Shown here: positions 4,088-8,705 of the stretch, piece after piece | How positions within the stretch are numbered: the first letter of the stretch is position 1 | How the letters are laid out: every line of letters begins with the position of its first letter | NCBI GenBank assembly: GCA_964485695.1 | Contig: CAZAKZ010000198.1 | Span: 1-8,705 of the forward strand | Source of the DNA: CAZAKZ01 sp964485695 | GTDB lineage: Bacteria > Planctomycetota > JAFGQW01 | Length of the DNA: 8,705 bases | Direction: 5' to 3' | Translations under genes and position numbers: made by a program | Notes under the pieces: generated by a model | Seen by the model: the letters and a program-made list of their open reading frames with translations, nothing else | What the model was told of the DNA's origin: nothing | Databases searched by the model: none

Positions 4088-6862
4088 TTACTTGGCGGTC
4101 AGGGTGATGCAGTCCAGGGCCACCTGGGTTCCGCTGTAGACGGAGGGCCCCGCCACGAGGCGGATCTTCACGGCGTGGATACCGGGAAAGAGGAATCGCC
4201 GTGGAAACACCACTTCGCGGCGGACGATACGCAGCGGATGGTGTACGGGCGGCCCCAGGGGGATATTGTTCAGGAGAACCTCGAAGGAGCTGGTTCCGAC
4301 GAACGAGGTGAATGCCAACTTCACCTCGTAGTGGCCCGGAATGGTGACGGGAATGGGGAACGAGATCCAGTCGCCGAATGAATCCGCCACGAAGAGTACC
4401 TGGTTGTCGCCGCTCCACGGCCGGCCGAAGTGCGGGAAGAGAACGAGGTCGAGCTGTCCAGCATAGTCGCCATGGGACCGGAAAGCCGGAAGCAACTCCT
4501 CGCACTCGTATTTGAGCGTGCGACCGGGGGCGCCGTTGACGGGCAAGCTGAAGGCTCCGACGTTTCCTGCACCGTCCACGGCCCGGACGTAGTAGTAGTA
4601 GCTCGTGGCCGCGGGGTCGGCGTGGAGATCGAGGAACCGGAGGCCGTAGGCCGTTCCCACCCGGGTGGCCGAGTGGACGATGGACATGGATCGCCAGATC
4701 TCGTAGTGGCTGATGCCCGTATTGTCTTGCGGTTCCTCCCAGGTCAGGAGGACGCTGTCGTGGGTCTGACCCCGGGCCGTGGGATTCAGGGGGGCGCCCG
4801 GCGCCTGGGTGTCGGCGGCAGGGATACGCAGGTACGCCATGAGGATGAATTCATAGGCGTTCCAGGCACCCGCGCCTGTGTTGGTCACCTTGATGGAGAG
4901 GGCGGTCTTTCCCCGGGTATGGGTGGCCGGGATGTGGAATCCGTCTTCCTGCCACCACTTGTCATACGTCCCCTGACCCCGTGAAGCGGGCAGACCCGAG
5001 AATGCGGAGTAGTGGTTCAGGTAGTAGCCTCGATTGGCCCAGGTGCCTACCTTATTGCCGTTCACCTCGATCTGGGCCGTCTGGTCGCCCACGCCGTTGT
5101 TGAAGTAGTCGAAACGGCGTCGGAGCACGACGCCGTCATTGTTCGAAGGGATGGACATGGTAAAGCTCAGGGTCTGGCCGACTCCGAGCTTGAGGCCGTG
5201 GTCCGCGATCATCACATCGTCCTGATCGCCCTCGTATGCCGCGGTGATCGGACCGATGCGGGTGCCCGATGTCTTGAAACCGTGGGCGGCCTCCTGGGCC
5301 CTGTCGCCTACGTCCAGCCGGTCCGCCTTGGTCAGGGCCGGCTCGGGCTGGTGGTAGTAGAAGACCGCAGAGCGATAGTGCGCCCGGAGATGGCTGTAGC
5401 CCCCCACTTCGTATCCCATGCGGATGTGCCCGTTGAACGCAAGAACGTCGCCGGTGAAGAAGCGGTAGGCCAGCCGTCGATTTTCCGTCGGCGTGACGTT
5501 TCTGAATGGTGTGCCGTGGACGGGTAAGGACAAGGTCTTCGACAGGAAGTAGTAGGCGCCGTTGAAGAAATCTTCGGTGCCGTTGCCCTGGAAGGAGGGC
5601 GTTCTCCGGAAATCGATGTAGGTGCGGTCGTCTCCTTCCAGGTAGTTCTCGAAGCTGAAGAAGTCCTTGCCCGCCATGTCCAGGACGACGCCTGCCACGT
5701 GGCCGCGGCCCCCGGTGGAGAGGGCGATGTAGTCGCCTCCCGGAAGGACTGGATCCTGCTCCTGATGGAGACAACGGAAATACCCCGTGGTATTCCTGTC
5801 ATACGGTGGGGGGGCCGAGGTCCGGTAGGTCACGGTGGCGGTCGTCTGGATGGGATCGGTCGTGCGATTCTCGATGACAATGCGGGCTCGCTGCCAGAAG
5901 GGCATGGGGAAGTAGCAGTACATGCGCTGGTTCGGGATCGTGCCCACCAGGAGGCTCGTGACCGGGGTCTCCCGATAGCCCGTGGCAAAGAAGAGCGAGA
6001 GCGGTGCATCCACGCTGGGTGTGGTTTCGTTGTCCCAGAACATGAGAATGCGCACCCGGCTCAGATCCAGCACCCTGGACCCCAGGGACTTCGGTGGCGT
6101 CAATTCGACCACCGACACCACGCCCGCGCCCGTGACGTCCAGGATGGGAAGACGGGTGGAGGAGAGCAGTGTCAGTGGGGTTTTCACGCTCTTCTCGCCT
6201 GGCTGGACAGGCGTCGGCCGTTTCGAGACCTGCTGCCACCGGGTGGTCACCTCCGAGATGTTGCGGTCCTGGCCGTATTTCGGCACGGTACCGATGCCGT
6301 CCCTGTAGAGGTGATAGGAGATGTTGTAGAAGTGGACCAGGCCCGTGAGGGCTACCCGGACGCCGCTGCGGAAGGGGATCGGCACGTAGCAATAGTATCC
6401 GAATCCCGGGCTCACTTCCTTGTGGGATGCACCGACCACGGGGGCGACGAAGGGCAGGTGTTTTCCACTGAAGAAGTCCTTCACCTCGTAATCGATCTGG
6501 GGTGTGGCCGCCCCCTCGAGATAGATGCGGATCCGCACCGCGGGACCGAAGTAGGACTTGAGGTCGGCCATCTGGATCCGGTAGATACATCCGGGCCCCT
6601 GCTCTTCGAGGAGCACGTATTCCTTCCTCGCCTTGTCGTGGTAGAGGAAGTTGACGGAGTAAAATCCGTCGTCGTTGCCCCCGGTCGGGTCGTGGCTGGA
6701 AACCTGTCGGGAGAGGGTATGGGTTCTCAACCGCGGCAAGTTCTCCAGATCCACCATGGCGCCCACACCCACGGGATCGACTGTCTGTGCGGAGAGAACG
6801 GATGGAGACACCACCAGACTCAAGAAAAATAGCACCCAGGCGGTATCGCGATGGATTCTCAT
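4088..6862 (-). CDS. Secreted DUF2961/GH172-like protein with fibronectin type III and C-terminal carbohydrate-binding-like domain
   Basis: This large exported protein is probably a glycoside hydrolase of the GH172 (former DUF2961) family. Numbering here counts from a GTG at 6880; the ATG six codons later (6860-6862) is preferred as start because it opens directly onto a signal peptide (residues 7-31, cleavage after LSA). No strong ribosome binding site distinguishes the two. The DUF2961 core spans about 45-510: DLENLPRLRTHTLSRQ, RIRIYLEG (117-123), ILMFWDNETTPSVDAPLSLFF (278-298), NYLEGDD (412-418) and GNGTEDFFNGAYYF (432-445). Glu415 and Glu436 are 21 residues apart, the spacing I recall for the catalytic pair of the founding GH172 enzyme (Glu270, Glu291). 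A second beta-rich region (about 555-690) completes the core, followed by a fibronectin type III domain (about 693-786) and a C-terminal beta-sandwich (about 788-930) resembling CBM6/35 modules. GH172 acts on fructan- and arabinan-type sugars; the substrate here is unknown. Confidence 0.9.
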   Translation of the reverse strand: MRIHRDTAWVLFFLSLVVSPSVLSAQTVDPVGVGAMVDLENLPRLRTHTLSRQVSSHDPTGGNDDGFYSVNFLYHDKARKEYVLLEEQGPGCIYRIQMADLKSYFGPAVRIRIYLEGAATPQIDYEVKDFFSGKHLPFVAPVVGASHKEVSPGFGYYCYVPIPFRSGVRVALTGLVHFYNISYHLYRDGIGTVPKYGQDRNISEVTTRWQQVSKRPTPVQPGEKSVKTPLTLLSSTRLPILDVTGAGVVSVVELTPPKSLGSRVLDLSRVRILMFWDNETTPSVDAPLSLFFATGYRETPVTSLLVGTIPNQRMYCYFPMPFWQRARIVIENRTTDPIQTTATVTYRTSAPPPYDRNTTGYFRCLHQEQDPVLPGGDYIALSTGGRGHVAGVVLDMAGKDFFSFENYLEGDDRTYIDFRRTPSFQGNGTEDFFNGAYYFLSKTLSLPVHGTPFRNVTPTENRRLAYRFFTGDVLAFNGHIRMGYEVGGYSHLRAHYRSAVFYYHQPEPALTKADRLDVGDRAQEAAHGFKTSGTRIGPITAAYEGDQDDVMIADHGLKLGVGQTLSFTMSIPSNNDGVVLRRRFDYFNNGVGDQTAQIEVNGNKVGTWANRGYYLNHYSAFSGLPASRGQGTYDKWWQEDGFHIPATHTRGKTALSIKVTNTGAGAWNAYEFILMAYLRIPAADTQAPGAPLNPTARGQTHDSVLLTWEEPQDNTGISHYEIWRSMSIVHSATRVGTAYGLRFLDLHADPAATSYYYYVRAVDGAGNVGAFSLPVNGAPGRTLKYECEELLPAFRSHGDYAGQLDLVLFPHFGRPWSGDNQVLFVADSFGDWISFPIPVTIPGHYEVKLAFTSFVGTSSFEVLLNNIPLGPPVHHPLRIVRREVVFPRRFLFPGIHAVKIRLVAGPSVYSGTQVALDCITLTAK

Positions 6863-6880
6863 AAGATAGGATATCCGCAC

Positions 6881-7096
6881 GAAATACGTGTTCCGGTTTC
6901 GTCCCCCGATGGATCTGAGAGGGAGTCGTCATCCAGTCGGGTTACACCCTGCCTGGATTGCTCCCGCTCCATGATTATAGGTGGAAACGTAAAAGTAGTC
7001 TATCACATTATTTGCACTGATTTCTCGGAATAATATCCTCCTCGAGGACGCGTGAACTCCCCCCGGTATAGGAATTTGGAGCAAGGAGATATCGAA
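6881..7096. promoter_or_regulatory. Divergent AT-rich promoter region
   Basis: This 216-base gap (measured from the alternative GTG start of the GH172-like gene) separates two divergent secreted-protein genes. The stretch 6970-7036 is markedly AT-rich compared with its surroundings and is the probable promoter zone. A TTGCAC (7012-7017) lies 16 bases before TATCCT (7034-7039), which is a poor match to sigma-70 boxes. A perfect 10-base palindrome, TCCTCGAGGA, sits at 7039-7048. No individual promoter can be assigned with confidence. Confidence 0.35.
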
Positions 7097-8590
7097 ATGA
7101 GAACAACATGCCTTCTCGTTGTGCTTGCTTTTGTTGCGGCCCTGGTGGCGGTTGAAGCTTCCGGGCAGGCATTGCCTTTCAGGACCCACGGTGATTTTTA
7201 TATCGCCGACCATGGAACTTCCAGCGAGGCCATCTTCCGGTTTCAGGACCTGAACCAGGACGGCGACGTCCAGGATCCAGGGGAGCAGATCGTCTTTTAC
7301 GACCTGACGGGCCCCGGCCCGAATCTGACCAACATGCAGGCCCTGACCATCAGCCCGATCGACGGCTCGGTCTGGGTATCGGGCACCTCCTTGGATATCA
7401 TCCTCCGCCTCGAGGACAAGAACGGGGACGGTGATGCCAATGATGCAGGGGAGTTCAAGGTTTTTTACGACAACACCGGAGCCCAGGCCATCTCCTCGGT
7501 GGTGGCGCTGGCTTTTGACAAGAACGGTGTTCTCTACCTCCTCAACTCCGGATCGGCCGACAAAGTCGTCCGTCTGCAGGACAAGAACAACGACGGTGAC
7601 GCCCTCGATTCCGGGGAGGCGACCATCTACCTGGACAACACGGCCCTGTCCGGGGCCTGGCTGGTCAGCCCCTCGGACATGATCCTGCACAAGGGCGATC
7701 TCTACGTGGTGGACAACCTCAAGAACGTCATCGTCCGGCTCAGGGATCTGAACCTGGACGGGGATGCCCAGGACCTTAATGAAGGGGTGCAATGGGCCGT
7801 GGCCAAGCCTAGCGGCGTCGGCACCGGGAGCACCTGGAACATCATCTTCCATCTCAATGTGCTGTACGGCGTCGAGCTCGGCGGGAGCTACTTCGTTCGC
7901 CGCTGGGAGGATAAAAACAGCAATAACAACGCCATGGATCCCGGTGAAGCCACCATGTTCTTCGACAGCGGTAATAACGCAAGCAAGGTCACCCTGAAGA
8001 CGTCTTTTTCTCTGACAGCGGACCCCACCGGCAGCCTCTACGTGTGCAACCACACAGCCGACACGGTCTACAAGCTCACCGACGTGAATCAGGATTTGGA
8101 CACCAACGACTTAGGTGAAGTCACGGTCTATGTAGCCAACTCCGGCTCGCCGCCGCCGCCCAAGCTCCTCGACCGCGCCCGGGACTGCGTCATCGGCCCC
8201 GCGGGAGTGATCAAAGTAGGCGTGATGCAACCCCGTCTCGGCCAGACCGCGGACTGGCTCCTGGACGATCTTCTGGGTGGTGGCCTCGCGTACGTGACCG
8301 CCGTGAGCTTCGGCAATGCTGGCATCCCGCTGCCTGGCCCGGACATCCGTTCGATCCCTCTCACGTACGATGCCCTAGTGTTCCTCAGCCTGGCCAGTCT
8401 GCTGCCGAACCAGCAGAACTTCCAGGGCACCTTCCACGCAACGGGTCAGGCCGTGGCGAAGTTGGGGATTCCCAACGTGCCCGGCCTGGTGAACCTGAAG
8501 CTGCACATGGCCTTCGTGACCCTGAAGCCCTCGTCCCCGAGCGGCGTGCTGATGGTTTCGAAGCCCTTCGAATTCACGATCCTCCCGTGA
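7097..8590 (+). CDS. Secreted six-bladed beta-propeller protein with a calcium-binding loop in each blade
   Basis: The ATG at 7097 is chosen because AAGGAG (7083-7088) lies 8 bases upstream and a signal peptide follows directly (residues 1-24, ending ASGQA). The in-frame GTG at 7052 lacks this. The 497-residue product has six repeats of about 55 residues. Each has a strand like LYVxD, then a loop of the form D-x-N-x-D-G-D-x-x-D-x-G-E, then a strand like FYDxTG. Loops lie at 51-63, 107-119, 162-174, 217-229, 272-284 and 329-341. The fifth has Asn in place of two Asp, and the sixth lacks the Gly. The spacing and strand pattern predict a six-bladed NHL-like propeller, with EF-hand/dockerin-style Ca2+ sites on one edge. 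A separate C-terminal beta-sandwich-like domain (about 371-497, ending PFEFTILP) resembles tails I recall on many secreted planctomycete proteins. The ligand and role are unknown; surface binding is plausible. Confidence 0.88.
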   Translation: MRTTCLLVVLAFVAALVAVEASGQALPFRTHGDFYIADHGTSSEAIFRFQDLNQDGDVQDPGEQIVFYDLTGPGPNLTNMQALTISPIDGSVWVSGTSLDIILRLEDKNGDGDANDAGEFKVFYDNTGAQAISSVVALAFDKNGVLYLLNSGSADKVVRLQDKNNDGDALDSGEATIYLDNTALSGAWLVSPSDMILHKGDLYVVDNLKNVIVRLRDLNLDGDAQDLNEGVQWAVAKPSGVGTGSTWNIIFHLNVLYGVELGGSYFVRRWEDKNSNNNAMDPGEATMFFDSGNNASKVTLKTSFSLTADPTGSLYVCNHTADTVYKLTDVNQDLDTNDLGEVTVYVANSGSPPPPKLLDRARDCVIGPAGVIKVGVMQPRLGQTADWLLDDLLGGGLAYVTAVSFGNAGIPLPGPDIRSIPLTYDALVFLSLASLLPNQQNFQGTFHATGQAVAKLGIPNVPGLVNLKLHMAFVTLKPSSPSGVLMVSKPFEFTILP

Positions 8591-8609
8591 CATTCGTTGA
8601 ACCACGTGT

Positions 8610-8632
8610 CCCGCGGCCTGTCGGGCTGCGGG
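8610..8632 (+). terminator. Stem-loop after the propeller gene
   Basis: CCCGCGGCC (8610-8618) pairs with GGCTGCGGG (8624-8632) as a 9-bp stem with one G-T pair and a 5-base loop, 20 bases past the stop codon. It has no T-run, so it is a non-canonical terminator or an mRNA 3'-end stabiliser. Confidence 0.4.
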
Positions 8633-8667
8633 GCATGCGGGGCCTGGATTCTCATTTTAAGGGGAAA

Positions 8668-8686
8668 CCCCCAGCTCTGCTGGGGG
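8668..8686. repeat. REP-like palindrome, right end copy
   Basis: CCCCCAGC (8668-8675), loop TCT and GCTGGGGG (8679-8686) form a perfect 8-bp stem. It shares the GCTCTGC core, stem length and loop with the palindrome at 24-42, in the same orientation, but differs in the outer stem bases by compensated changes. That pattern is expected for a family of REP-like elements in which the structure is conserved. It could also terminate the propeller gene transcript. Confidence 0.5.
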
Positions 8687-8705
8687 ACTCGTGAAGTTTG
8701 ACAGT

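Noticed and set aside
5699..6832. 377-residue plus-strand open frame opposite the GH172-like gene
   Set aside because: Antisense shadow with no recognisable domain; the minus strand has clear DUF2961 motifs.
6929..8053. 374-residue minus-strand open frame opposite the propeller gene
   Set aside because: Its repetitive Val/Gln/Asp pattern mirrors the repeats of the real plus-strand gene; it has no start context or domain.

Overview
The window is GC-rich bacterial DNA with five convincing protein genes. No RNA gene, CRISPR array, insertion sequence or phage gene was seen. Three of the five genes encode signal-peptide-bearing, probably secreted proteins. A DUF2961/GH172-like protein and a propeller protein with a C-terminal beta-sandwich tail of a kind I associate with Planctomycetota suggest a free-living, polysaccharide-degrading bacterium, possibly a planctomycete. 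That taxonomic guess rests on memory of families and is weak.

Left part (about 1-2760, minus strand): a vitamin B6 module. A MocR/PdxR-type regulator (winged helix fused to an aminotransferase-like PLP domain) is followed 76 bases later, on the same strand, by pdxS, the synthase subunit of DXP-independent PLP biosynthesis. No pdxT glutaminase gene is present. Upstream of the regulator lies a cluster of ATTGGA hexamers, including a 14-base direct repeat with an exact 20-base period. It is a good candidate for the regulator's own operator. Downstream of pdxS are two perfect hairpins.

Middle and right part (3033-8590): three exported proteins in alternating orientation. They are a 323-residue protein with a probable TIM-barrel glycosidase-like fold (+), a roughly 924-residue GH172-like/FN3/carbohydrate-binding-like protein (-), and a 497-residue protein (+). 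The last has six repeats of about 55 residues, each carrying a DxNxDGDxxDxGE loop, which predicts a six-bladed calcium-binding beta-propeller. The first two converge tail to tail. The second and third diverge from an AT-rich intergenic region. Together they look like an extracellular glycan-processing or surface-binding neighbourhood, though no biochemical link to the B6 module is visible.

Both window ends carry a palindrome of the same design (8-bp GC-rich stem, TCT loop, same orientation), consistent with an interspersed REP-like repeat. The most unusual items are the Ca-loop propeller, the ATTGGA operator cluster and the terminal palindromes.
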